From Candidatus Omnitrophota bacterium (GTDB lineage Bacteria; Omnitrophota; Gorgyraeia; Zapsychrales; Fredricksoniimonadaceae): 41,921 nt of DNA. A program made the translations under genes and the position numbers. Position 1 is the stretch's first letter, and every line of letters begins with the position of its first letter. The notes beneath the pieces were generated by a model that was not told where the DNA came from, ran no database searches, and was given only the letters and a program-made list of their open reading frames with translations. Location of the stretch: the NCBI GenBank assembly GCA_015233145.1, contig JADFYI010000002.1:2574-44494 (forward strand), read 5' to 3'. Positions 17,648 to 25,578 of the stretch are shown in pieces.

Positions 17648-18567
17648 TTATGATATTGTCCATTCTATGTCATTGGCTGATCGTCCTTCTTCTGGCGCCT
17701 TTCTTTATCGGGGTCATTGCCAAGGTTAAGGCATTTTTTAGCGGCAAGGTTGGCCCATCAGTATTCCAACCCTTTTTTGATTTGATAAAACTTTTCAACA
17801 AAGGCGCTGTCTACAGCAAAACCACAACATGGATCTTTCGCGCAGCACCCATGGTCCTTTTGGCATCGGTCCTGATTTTATCTTTGGAAATTCCTTTGGG
17901 GGTGTTCAAAGCGCCGGTACAATTTTCAGGAGATATTTTTTTTCTGGCCTATCTCCTGGCCCTGGCCAGGTTTTTTATGATTGCCGCAGCCCTGGATACG
18001 GGGTTTAGCATGGAGGGCATGGGGGCCAGCCGTGAGGCGTTTTTTTCTTGCTTGTCAGAGCTTGCCTTGTTTATGAATTTCATCACGCTTGCGCTTTTGG
18101 CGCACAGCCTTTCATTATCTCACATGATCGGGGCGGATATTCCCATGTCCTGGAGCCATGTGGGGCCAGCGCTTCTTTTAATTGTGGCCAGCTTTTTTAT
18201 TGTGCTTCTTACGGAAAACTATCGTATCCCTATTGATGATCCTGATACGCATCTTGAATTAACCATGATCCATGAAGTCATGGTCCTAGACCACAGCGGA
18301 GTGGACCTGGCGTATGTATCCTATGCCTCGGCTATAAAATTTCTTATATTCTCCGGCATTCTTGTTCCCATCATTATTCCTTTTCGAACAGGGGATCTTG
18401 TGATGGATATGCTGATTTTTCTTGGCGGCATGCTGGGGCTGGCCGTGTGTGTCGGAATTGTTGAGTCGTCAATGGCGCGTTTAAGGCTTAATCGTGTCAG
18501 AAATTTTTTACTGATTGCCTTTGCCCTGGCATTCTTTGGGTTTATCGTTACGATGTGGAGAGGATGA
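17644..18567 (+). CDS. hyfC: Membrane subunit HyfC/HycD-like (NuoH family)
   Basis: Membrane anchor subunit, 307 residues, about eight helices. Family marks are GPSVFQPFFDLIKLFNKG after helix 1, the acidic loop RIPIDDPDTHLELTMIHEVM, and conserved Glu/Asp positions that in NuoH/HycD form the link between the soluble module and the ion path. Overlaps hyfB by 4 bases (ATGA) and is followed 4 bases later by hyfE. Nothing unusual in length. Confidence 0.88.
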   Translation: MIMILSILCHWLIVLLLAPFFIGVIAKVKAFFSGKVGPSVFQPFFDLIKLFNKGAVYSKTTTWIFRAAPMVLLASVLILSLEIPLGVFKAPVQFSGDIFFLAYLLALARFFMIAAALDTGFSMEGMGASREAFFSCLSELALFMNFITLALLAHSLSLSHMIGADIPMSWSHVGPALLLIVASFFIVLLTENYRIPIDDPDTHLELTMIHEVMVLDHSGVDLAYVSYASAIKFLIFSGILVPIIIPFRTGDLVMDMLIFLGGMLGLAVCVGIVESSMARLRLNRVRNFLLIAFALAFFGFIVTMWRG

Positions 18568-18571
18568 CCGC

Positions 18572-19225
18572 ATGACCACCTGGATTGATGCAAGCTGCAT
18601 TTTCATTGTTTTTCTTTCGCTGGGAATTCTTGCGACATACCGGATTGTCGGCATTATCAAGATTTTTGCAGCCCAGTCTTTTGTTTTGGGATTGGTCCTG
18701 ATATTCTTACACGCTCACAACCTTTCCACCCGCGATATCGTTATTTCACTCGGTACCATGGGGCTTAAGGGTGTTTTGGTCCCTTATATTTTATTTTGGG
18801 CCATCCGCCATGTTTCCATGCGTTCAGAAATCAAGCCTGTGATCGGGTTTGGGACTTCAATTGTTTCCGGAGCGCTTTTGATTGCCGGGGCGTTCTGGAT
18901 TTCGTTATCCTTGAAATTACCGGGCAAGCCTGTTTCTGACCTGATTTTACCGTGTTCTCTGGCCACAGTGCTTTTGGGTTTTATGATCATGGTGACACGC
19001 ACACGCGCTGTCACCCAGGTTTTAGGGTACCTGATCATGGAAAACGGCATTTTTCTTTTTGCCTTGTCTTTATTTGACGTCATGCCGGCCATGATTGAGC
19101 TGGGCATCCTGCTCGATATTTTTGTGGCTGTCTTTATCATGGCCATCATTGTTAACAACATCAATGAAGAGTTTGAGCAGGCTCCGGCGTCGGTAAGCCG
19201 GTCCAAAATGGGAGAGACGTTTTGA
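18572..19225 (+). CDS. hyfE: Membrane subunit HyfE-like
   Basis: A 217-residue protein with seven or so hydrophobic helices. The motif RTRAVTQVLGYLIMENGIFLFAL matches HyfE, whose N-terminal half is NuoK-like. The ATG at 18572 is taken because GGAGAGGA lies about 7 bases upstream and just after the hyfC stop; a start at 18515 would run 50 bases into hyfC. Hyf-type complexes have this subunit while the smaller Ech and Hyc types do not, so the complex is Hyf-like. Confidence 0.82.
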   Translation: MTTWIDASCIFIVFLSLGILATYRIVGIIKIFAAQSFVLGLVLIFLHAHNLSTRDIVISLGTMGLKGVLVPYILFWAIRHVSMRSEIKPVIGFGTSIVSGALLIAGAFWISLSLKLPGKPVSDLILPCSLATVLLGFMIMVTRTRAVTQVLGYLIMENGIFLFALSLFDVMPAMIELGILLDIFVAVFIMAIIVNNINEEFEQAPASVSRSKMGETF

Positions 19226-20634
19226 TGTTATCAATTCTGATTATGATTCCTTTTTTCTGCGCCTTATGCGCGTTTCTTCCTTTGACGAAACAGTTTCGTT
19301 ATAAATTATTTTTTGTTGTTTCCTTGATTCATGCCACGATTGTGCTTTTATTCTGGCAGCATTTACCTTCACCGGAATTTAACGGTTTCCTGGAACTGGA
19401 TCAACTGGGGCTGATTGTGCTTTCCATTATCAGCGTCCTTTACCTTTTTGTGTCTGTTTTTATGGCTGGTTATTTTGAACATGAACAGCGCAGTAACCGG
19501 ACAGTGACCGCGTGTTTATTGGCCCTGTTATCCACAATGACGCTGGCCTCGGCGAGCCGGCACATGGGGCTTTCATGGGTCGCTGTTGAAACTTCAACGC
19601 TTTTCAGCGCGCCTTTGATCAGCTTCCACCGTAACCAGGAAAGCCTGGAAGCCACCTGGAAATATCTTCTGATTTGTTCTGTCGGGATTGCGCTGGCCCT
19701 GATGGGAACTTTTTTTCTTGCCATTGCCGCGCATGATGTCCATACGCTCCTTTTGCCAACGCTTCTCAATAATGCTTCATCGTTATCCGTGAACTGGTTA
19801 AAGCTCAGCGTCATATTTTTACTGGTGGGATATGGCTGTAAAATGGGGCTTGCCCCAACGCACAGCTGGAAACCCGAAGCCTATGGCCAGGCCACAGGGA
19901 TGGTGGCTGTTTTAATGGCCGGGGCTGTCACACAGTGTTCTTTTCTGGCTCTTATGCGTGTCGGCCAAATTTGCAGTAAAACCGGTTTAACTGATTTTTA
20001 TTCCTCCATTTTGATTTTAACGGGTCTTTTATCGCTGGGTGTTGCTGCCATTTTTATTCTAAGTGAAAGAAACATTAAAAGGGCCTTTGCCTATTCTTCC
20101 ATTGAACACATGGGCCTTTTGGTTTTGGGGCTTGGCCTGGGTGGGGTTGGGGTTTTTGGCGCTGTTTTTCATATGATCAATAATGCCCTGGCCAAAGTGA
20201 TCATGTTTTTAACCGCCGGGTCCATTGCCCAAAAATACGGCTCGTCACGTGTTGATGAAGTACGCGGGGTTATCCATGTTTATCCTGTGACAGGAATGTT
20301 CCTGATTGTGGCATTGTTGGCCGGGACCGGGATGTTTCCCTTTGCCACATTTCACAGTGAGCTTATGATTCTCAATGCCGCTGTGATTTCAAAGCACTAT
20401 ATTCTTTGCGTGTTTGCTGTTGTTTGCCTGGGCCTCATGTTTATCGGCATGGCCCGAATTATTTTAGATGTTGTTTTTGGCCAGCCGACCCAGCCTGTTT
20501 TAGCCAAAAAAGAAAATTTCTTTATGAATTTTCCGATCGGGATTGCTGCACTTCTTTTAATCGGCCTTGGTTTATGGGTGCCAACGTTTTTGGAAAAAGT
20601 GATCCGTCATGCTGCATTGTTAACAGGTTTTTAG
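19222..20634 (+). CDS. hyfF: Second antiporter-like subunit HyfF (NuoN/L family)
   Basis: A 470-residue membrane protein with about 13 helices. Glu122 (WVAVETSTLF) and Lys206 (GYGCKMGLAP) of the antiporter-like fold are present, and the AYSSIEHMGLLVLGLGL stretch is canonical. The broken-helix region after the first lysine is diverged: the usual W-L-P-D-A-H-S-E-A-P is W-K-P-E-A-Y-G-Q-A-T here, which may affect its half-channel. It overlaps hyfE by 4 bases and is followed by the large subunit after 9 bases. Confidence 0.87.
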   Translation: MMLSILIMIPFFCALCAFLPLTKQFRYKLFFVVSLIHATIVLLFWQHLPSPEFNGFLELDQLGLIVLSIISVLYLFVSVFMAGYFEHEQRSNRTVTACLLALLSTMTLASASRHMGLSWVAVETSTLFSAPLISFHRNQESLEATWKYLLICSVGIALALMGTFFLAIAAHDVHTLLLPTLLNNASSLSVNWLKLSVIFLLVGYGCKMGLAPTHSWKPEAYGQATGMVAVLMAGAVTQCSFLALMRVGQICSKTGLTDFYSSILILTGLLSLGVAAIFILSERNIKRAFAYSSIEHMGLLVLGLGLGGVGVFGAVFHMINNALAKVIMFLTAGSIAQKYGSSRVDEVRGVIHVYPVTGMFLIVALLAGTGMFPFATFHSELMILNAAVISKHYILCVFAVVCLGLMFIGMARIILDVVFGQPTQPVLAKKENFFMNFPIGIAALLLIGLGLWVPTFLEKVIRHAALLTGF

Positions 20635-20643
20635 AGGCAAGTC

Positions 20644-22155
20644 ATGGAATTGTTTAACAACGCCAATATTGCTTTAACAGATATTCCTCTGGTCACAGCC
20701 AAAGAGTTTCGTGCTGAAATTATCCGCCGCTCTCGCGGTGAGGCAAGGCTTGTCAACCTTTTTGGGGCCTTGGAGCCTGACGGTGGCGTCCGTTTATTTG
20801 CCATCCTTGGCTTTGATGAAGAGGCAGTGCTTCAAATCTTATCGACAAAGATTCCGGAAAATTATCCCCAGTTTGAATCTCTGGCCCGCGAATTATTCCA
20901 GGCCCAGGCGTTTGAGCGGGAGATTGCGGAGCAGTGGGCCATCACCCCCCAGGGGCATCCGTGGCTTAAGCCACTCCGGCGTCATCCTAATTACCGCGGC
21001 GTTACGGATATCTGGCAAAATGCTTCTCCAGGAAGCAGTCCTGCTCAATATCCTTTTTATTCTGTTGATGGCGAAGAAGTGCATGAAGTAGGTGTCGGGC
21101 CGGTGCATGCCGGTATTATTGAGCCGGGGCACTTCAGGTTTCAGTGCCATGGTGAAGAAATCCTTCATTTGGAAATACAACTGGGCTATCAGCACCGTGG
21201 TATGGAACGCTTGATGTGCGGCCAGGATTTAAAACGCACAGCCCTTTTAAGCGAATCCATTGCAGGCGATACTTCCATTGGCCATTCGATTGCCTTTTGT
21301 GAAGTTGCAGAATCCCTGTCAGGTTGTGTTATTTCTGCCCGGGCACAGGCAATACGTGCCGTGGGTCTTGAACTGGAACGTTTGGCGAATCATGTGGGAG
21401 ATTTGGGAGCTTTGGGCCTGGATGCCGGATTCTTGCCGACCAGTGCGTATTTCGGGCGCATGCGGGGAGATTATCTGAATCTCCTTTTAACAATAACCGG
21501 CAACCGTTTTGGCAAGGGCCTGTGCCGGCCAGGCGGTGTTTTATTTGATATCGACGTAGCTATGGCCGAGGATCTTCTAAGAAAGCTTAAACAGTATAAA
21601 AAAGAATTCGACCAGGTGAGTGACCTTCTTTTTTCAAGGCCTTCGGTCCTTGCGCGTTTTGAGGGCACGGGAACCATTTCCATGAAAACCGCAAAGAAAA
21701 TCGGACTTGTGGGGCCAGCCAGCCGCGCCAGCCAACTGGAACGCGATGTCAGGATTAATTATCCGTCAGGCATATGGCAGTTCCATCATATCCCGATTTC
21801 TCTTGCCGCCACAGGCGATGTTTACGCCAGGGCTATTGTGCGGCGGCAGGAAGTGACGCGGTCGATTGAATTTTTACTCAAGATTTTACCGTCATTGCCT
21901 AAGGGCGAACTATTAACCACGCTCCCGGCCATGAAACCTGAAACCCTCGCCATTGCCATGGTGGAAGGGTGGCGGGGGGAAATTATGCATATTGGTATAA
22001 CAGATCACCAGGGTAGTTTTACACGTTATAAAATCAAAGACCCGTCATTTCATAACTGGTTTGGATTAAGCCTGGCTGTGAGAAACCAGGATATTTCTGA
22101 TTTTCCTTTATGCAACAAAAGTTTCAATTTATCTTATTGCGGACATGATTTGTAG
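20644..22155 (+). CDS. Hydrogenase-like large subunit lacking [NiFe] ligands (NuoC-NuoD-type fusion)
   Basis: A 503-residue soluble subunit homologous to HyfG/HycE: residues 1-115 are a NuoC-like domain (ending TPQGHPWLKPLRRHPNY) and about 145-503 a NuoD/large-subunit domain (GYQHRGMERLMCGQD at 181-195). The two CxxC pairs that bind nickel in true hydrogenases are absent. The first site reads S-I-A-G-D-T-S-I-G-H (205-214) instead of R-x-C-G-x-C. The second reads D-P-S-F-H-N-W (466-472) instead of D-P-C-x-x-C. So it cannot hold a standard [NiFe] centre and belongs with energy-converting hydrogenase-related (Ehr) or complex-I-like proteins. A 142-base gap with a hairpin separates it from the small subunit. 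Confidence 0.88.
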   Translation: MELFNNANIALTDIPLVTAKEFRAEIIRRSRGEARLVNLFGALEPDGGVRLFAILGFDEEAVLQILSTKIPENYPQFESLARELFQAQAFEREIAEQWAITPQGHPWLKPLRRHPNYRGVTDIWQNASPGSSPAQYPFYSVDGEEVHEVGVGPVHAGIIEPGHFRFQCHGEEILHLEIQLGYQHRGMERLMCGQDLKRTALLSESIAGDTSIGHSIAFCEVAESLSGCVISARAQAIRAVGLELERLANHVGDLGALGLDAGFLPTSAYFGRMRGDYLNLLLTITGNRFGKGLCRPGGVLFDIDVAMAEDLLRKLKQYKKEFDQVSDLLFSRPSVLARFEGTGTISMKTAKKIGLVGPASRASQLERDVRINYPSGIWQFHHIPISLAATGDVYARAIVRRQEVTRSIEFLLKILPSLPKGELLTTLPAMKPETLAIAMVEGWRGEIMHIGITDHQGSFTRYKIKDPSFHNWFGLSLAVRNQDISDFPLCNKSFNLSYCGHDL

Positions 22156-22161
22156 GTGGGG

Positions 22162-22269
22162 CAGAGCCGGAAGAATGTGTCTGATGCGAATCGTGAAGGC
22201 TTTACAGCAAGATTATATTATTAGAAAAAAGCCGTAACGCTGAGCATCGGACACATTCTGCAGGCTCTG
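22162..22269. repeat. Long inverted repeat between large- and small-subunit genes
   Basis: Arms 22162-22187 and 22244-22269 are complementary over 26 positions with 2 mismatches and 1 G-T pair; a second stem (GGCTTT 22198-22203 with AAAGCC 22228-22233) lies inside. The whole 142-base intergenic space in an otherwise tightly packed operon is filled by this element. It could be an RNA hairpin that sets relative subunit dose or mRNA stability, or an inserted palindromic repeat. No U-tract follows, so it does not look like a simple terminator. Confidence 0.75.
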
Positions 22270-22297
22270 TATTCTCGGGGGAATAAAGGATAAATTT

Positions 22298-22981
22298 ATG
22301 TTAAAGATCATCCAAACACGTTTTAAACAGGGTTGCCGAACCCTTGCTTTTCCCAAAGGCAAACGACCCGCGCTTCCTGCGCGTTATCGCGGACGCCCCA
22401 TTATTGCAGGCCAGGGAGAGGCGCTCGATCTAGGTTCAATCACATTTGCCCCTGACACCGCTATAGAGTATTCCCAGGATTTTCAGATGGCCGTATCTCT
22501 GCGCAAAGATCTTGTTCTAAAGGGGAGCGAACTCACACTGGCCTGTGTGTTGAACCACGAAATGTTAAAAATTTTCGGCCGTTCTCTTAAACTGCGCCAG
22601 GTTTCTGCAGGAGGATGTAATGCCTGCGAATTAGACCTCAATGTCCTTAACACACCTGTTTTTGACTTGAGCCGTTTTGGTATCCAGTTTGTGGCTTCAC
22701 CCCGTCACGCTGACGGGATTGTGGTCACAGGCCCGATTTCACGCAACATGACAGAAGCGCTCCTCAAAACTTACGAGGCTGTGGCATCACCTAAAATTGT
22801 CATTGCCCTGGGAAGCTGCGCGATTTCCGGCGGAATTTTCGCAAACACTCCGGAGGCCACCAACGGCCTGGAAACGCTTATTCCTGTCGACCTGTTTATT
22901 CCTGGTTGCCCGCCGCATCCTTTGACAACCTTAGACGGCTTATTAAGACTTTTGGGAAGGATAAAAAAGAACAGCCTGTAA
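22298..22981 (+). CDS. Hydrogenase-like small subunit (NuoB/HyfI) fused to a cysteine-less HyfH-like N-terminus
   Basis: A 227-residue protein. Residues about 100-225 are the small-subunit fold with the full proximal [4Fe-4S] ligand set: Cys107, Cys110 (GGCNACELD), Cys174 (LGSCAISGG) and Cys204 (IPGCPPHP). Residues 1-80 resemble the polyferredoxin subunit HyfH/HycF/NuoI: a MLKIIQTRFKQG opening, LPARYRGRPII just before where the first CxxCxxC motif should be, and IEYSQDFQMAVSLRKDL where the post-cluster tail should be. Both cluster motifs are gone; only Cys13 and Cys83 remain. The ribosome-binding site AAAGGA supports the ATG at 22298. It ends the complex operon. Confidence 0.82.
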   Translation: MLKIIQTRFKQGCRTLAFPKGKRPALPARYRGRPIIAGQGEALDLGSITFAPDTAIEYSQDFQMAVSLRKDLVLKGSELTLACVLNHEMLKIFGRSLKLRQVSAGGCNACELDLNVLNTPVFDLSRFGIQFVASPRHADGIVVTGPISRNMTEALLKTYEAVASPKIVIALGSCAISGGIFANTPEATNGLETLIPVDLFIPGCPPHPLTTLDGLLRLLGRIKKNSL

Positions 22982-22998
22982 TGGAATAATAAAAAATA

Positions 22999-24486
22999 AT
23001 GCTTTTTAACTCCCTTCATTTTTTGATTTTCTTTCCCCTTGTCGTTATTCTCTTTTTCTTTTTACCTTTTCGTTTCAGGCTCATTTTTCTCCTTGCGGCC
23101 AGTTATTACTTTTACATGGCCTGGAAACCTGTTTACATCCTGATTATTATTGTCTCAACCCTGGGGACATGGGCGAGCGGCCTTTGGATGGAGCGGTTCC
23201 CGGCCCGGCGGTCCTGGGCCCTGGCGTTCAGTTTTCTGGTCAACCTGGGCATGCTTTTTTTCTTTAAATATTTTAATTTCCTGAATCATTCCCTGGCTGG
23301 CCTAGCCCAGGCCCTTCATGGCTCATGGGGCATTCCTGATTTTTCCATACTCCTTCCGATTGCCATTTCATTCCACACGTTTCAAGCCTTGAGTTACTCG
23401 ATCGACCTTTATCGAGGAGAAATAAAAGCTGAAAAAAATCTCCTTTTGTTTGCGGTCTTCACTTCATTTTTCCCCCAGCTGGTGGCAGGCCCCATTGAAA
23501 GGACTAAAAACCTCCTGCATCAATTTGAAGAAAAACAGTCTTTCGATGCCAAACGCATGGCCAGCGGATTAAAACTCATGGCCTGGGGCATGTTTAAAAA
23601 AGTGGTGATCGCCGACCGCTTTGCCGTGGCTGTTAACAGTGTCTATAACCATCCTGCCGATTACCAGGGCCCGGCGCTCATGGCTGCCACAATATTTTTT
23701 GCCTTTCAAATTTACTGCGATTTTTCAGGCTACTCTGATATTGCCGTGGGTTCTGCGGAAGTCATGGGCTTTCGCCTCATGACCAACTTTAAACGGCCGT
23801 ACCTTGCTCAAAACATTGTGGAATTCTGGCGGCGCTGGCATATATCGCTTTCCACATGGTTTCGGGATTATGTTTATATTTCCCTGGGCGGAAACCGGGT
23901 GTCCCGCTGGCGGCATTTCTTAAACCTTTTTATCACTTTTTTTATCAGCGGTATCTGGCATGGCGCCAACTGGACTTTTGCGCTGTGGGGGACTTTACAT
24001 GGATTATTTATGGTGTTATTTCTGGCAACCGAGGATTTAAGAAAAAAAGTTTCAGATTCCCTGAGGCTCTCACAATATCCCAGGCTCAGTGGAATATTCA
24101 GCATTGTCTTAACATTTGCCTTTGTCAGCTTTGCCTGGATTTTTTTCAGGGCCAACACGGTTCATGATGCTTTTTATATCGTAAGAAATCTTTTTAAAGG
24201 ATTTGATACTGTTTTCTCCTTGATCGGACAGGGGAATATCATGGCGGCTTTAAATGCCCTGCGCGCTGGCGGGTTCGGCATAGGCAAATCAGGCATGGCC
24301 ATTGTTTTGAGCGCCCTTTTCATCCTTTACGCTGTCCAGTATTTTCAGGAAAGCGGCGAGGGGATAAGAATCCGGCTGGAAAAACTTGGGCCTGTGGTGC
24401 GCTGGTTTCTTTATTATGCCCTTGTTTTTTCCATGCTGGGGCTTGGCGTTTTCGGCAGCAACAAATTCATCTATTTCCAATTCTAG
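22999..24486 (+). CDS. MBOAT-family O-acyltransferase (AlgI/DltB-like)
   Basis: Integral membrane enzyme, 495 residues, about ten helices. It transfers acyl groups (often acetyl) across the membrane to a cell-surface polymer. Key features are the core stretch EFWRRWHISLSTWFRDYVYI (His281) and the catalytic-type His321 in SGIWHGANWTF, both standard for AlgI-like MBOATs, plus FFPQLVAGPIERTKNL. The next gene, 2 bases after the stop, is an SGNH-like protein, the usual partner for the final transfer step. The acceptor polymer is not known; a glycoside-hydrolase-like gene follows. Confidence 0.9.
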   Translation: MLFNSLHFLIFFPLVVILFFFLPFRFRLIFLLAASYYFYMAWKPVYILIIIVSTLGTWASGLWMERFPARRSWALAFSFLVNLGMLFFFKYFNFLNHSLAGLAQALHGSWGIPDFSILLPIAISFHTFQALSYSIDLYRGEIKAEKNLLLFAVFTSFFPQLVAGPIERTKNLLHQFEEKQSFDAKRMASGLKLMAWGMFKKVVIADRFAVAVNSVYNHPADYQGPALMAATIFFAFQIYCDFSGYSDIAVGSAEVMGFRLMTNFKRPYLAQNIVEFWRRWHISLSTWFRDYVYISLGGNRVSRWRHFLNLFITFFISGIWHGANWTFALWGTLHGLFMVLFLATEDLRKKVSDSLRLSQYPRLSGIFSIVLTFAFVSFAWIFFRANTVHDAFYIVRNLFKGFDTVFSLIGQGNIMAALNALRAGGFGIGKSGMAIVLSALFILYAVQYFQESGEGIRIRLEKLGPVVRWFLYYALVFSMLGLGVFGSNKFIYFQF

Positions 24487-24488
24487 CC

Positions 24489-25577
24489 ATGAAGAAATTT
24501 TGTTTTAAAATCCTTATTTTGGTTTTACCTGTCCTCCTCGGTGTAGCGGCTGTCAACCTGTGGGTGGATCCTGCCAAGCTTTTTTCAAAAGATTATACCG
24601 AAGCCGCTCAAATCCTGCTCAAAGGCAGCAACCTTCTCCTTTTTTCCAATATTGATGAAAGGCTGATGCAGCAATCTTACATCACAAACCTTACCAGGCC
24701 CAAGGACGTTGTTATTCTAGGGTCGAGCCGGTCCATGGGCCTGGGCAAAGAACTTTTTCCAGGAAAAAATATTTTTAACAGTTCTGTTTCAAGCGCAACG
24801 TTAACAGATCTTTTGGCGATATTTTATCTTTATTATGAAAAAAGTATTGTCCCTAAAACCATGGTATTGTCTCTCGACCCATGGATTTTTAATGGCCAAC
24901 GCCATGACCGTTCTTATGATTTTATTAAAAAAGCCTACCCTCAAATGCTGGCACGGATGGGGCATGTGGCGTCCCTCAAAAAAGAATGGGGCAGGGAAGT
25001 TTTTGAAAGGTATCAGGAACTATTTTCATTCTCTTATTTTCAGGAATCACTCGTGATTTTAATTAAAAATCAATTTAAGCCGCCAAGAACTTTTTTTAAG
25101 GCCACCCCCCAAACAAACGACGATAAATTTTATGTTATTTCCAACGACGGCAGCCTGACGTACCACAATAAGGCCCCCATTCAAACGCCGCAACGAATGC
25201 AAAAATTAATTGACCAGCAAAAAGAAACCCGTGAGGAACTTTGCAGCTTAACCGGATTTGAAGCTATTGACCCTGAGGCTGTCAGCATCCTGGAAGATTT
25301 TTTGAGCTTCATTCAAGGTTTATCATCGCAAACGATTATCTATCTTCCGCCTTACCATCCATTTGCTTATAATACCATCATGACAGAGTCCCCAAAGGCT
25401 CTTGTCATAAAAGCAGAAAACATTATTCGTAACATGGCCCAACGCAAAGGCATAAAAGTTTACGGCTCGTATAATCCGGAACGTTTGGGTCTGGACAAAG
25501 ACTGTTTTTATGATGCCATCCATTTAAAAAGGCCGTGTTACAAGGAATCGTTCCGTGAAGCCATTGAAAGGCACTGA
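24489..25577 (+). CDS. Membrane-anchored SGNH-hydrolase-like protein, MBOAT partner
   Basis: A 362-residue protein with an N-terminal membrane helix (residues 5-25) and a periplasmic domain. The opening LGSSRSMGLG (GSSR at 78-81) provides the nucleophile-type Ser, and a C-terminal DAIH (Asp342, His345) gives the Asp-x-x-His pair, as in SGNH/GDSL and AlgX/AlgJ/DltD-like proteins. Together with the MBOAT gene directly upstream this suggests O-acetylation of a secreted or envelope polysaccharide. Overall identity to named families looks low, so the exact family is left open. It overlaps an in-frame extension of the next gene only if an upstream start is used. Confidence 0.7.
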   Translation: MKKFCFKILILVLPVLLGVAAVNLWVDPAKLFSKDYTEAAQILLKGSNLLLFSNIDERLMQQSYITNLTRPKDVVILGSSRSMGLGKELFPGKNIFNSSVSSATLTDLLAIFYLYYEKSIVPKTMVLSLDPWIFNGQRHDRSYDFIKKAYPQMLARMGHVASLKKEWGREVFERYQELFSFSYFQESLVILIKNQFKPPRTFFKATPQTNDDKFYVISNDGSLTYHNKAPIQTPQRMQKLIDQQKETREELCSLTGFEAIDPEAVSILEDFLSFIQGLSSQTIIYLPPYHPFAYNTIMTESPKALVIKAENIIRNMAQRKGIKVYGSYNPERLGLDKDCFYDAIHLKRPCYKESFREAIERH

Positions 25578-25578
25578 T

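Noticed and set aside
20644-22981. Reading the large and small subunits as a working [NiFe] hydrogenase
   Set aside because: Neither of the two Cys pairs needed for the nickel site is present, so hydrogen evolution cannot be supported.
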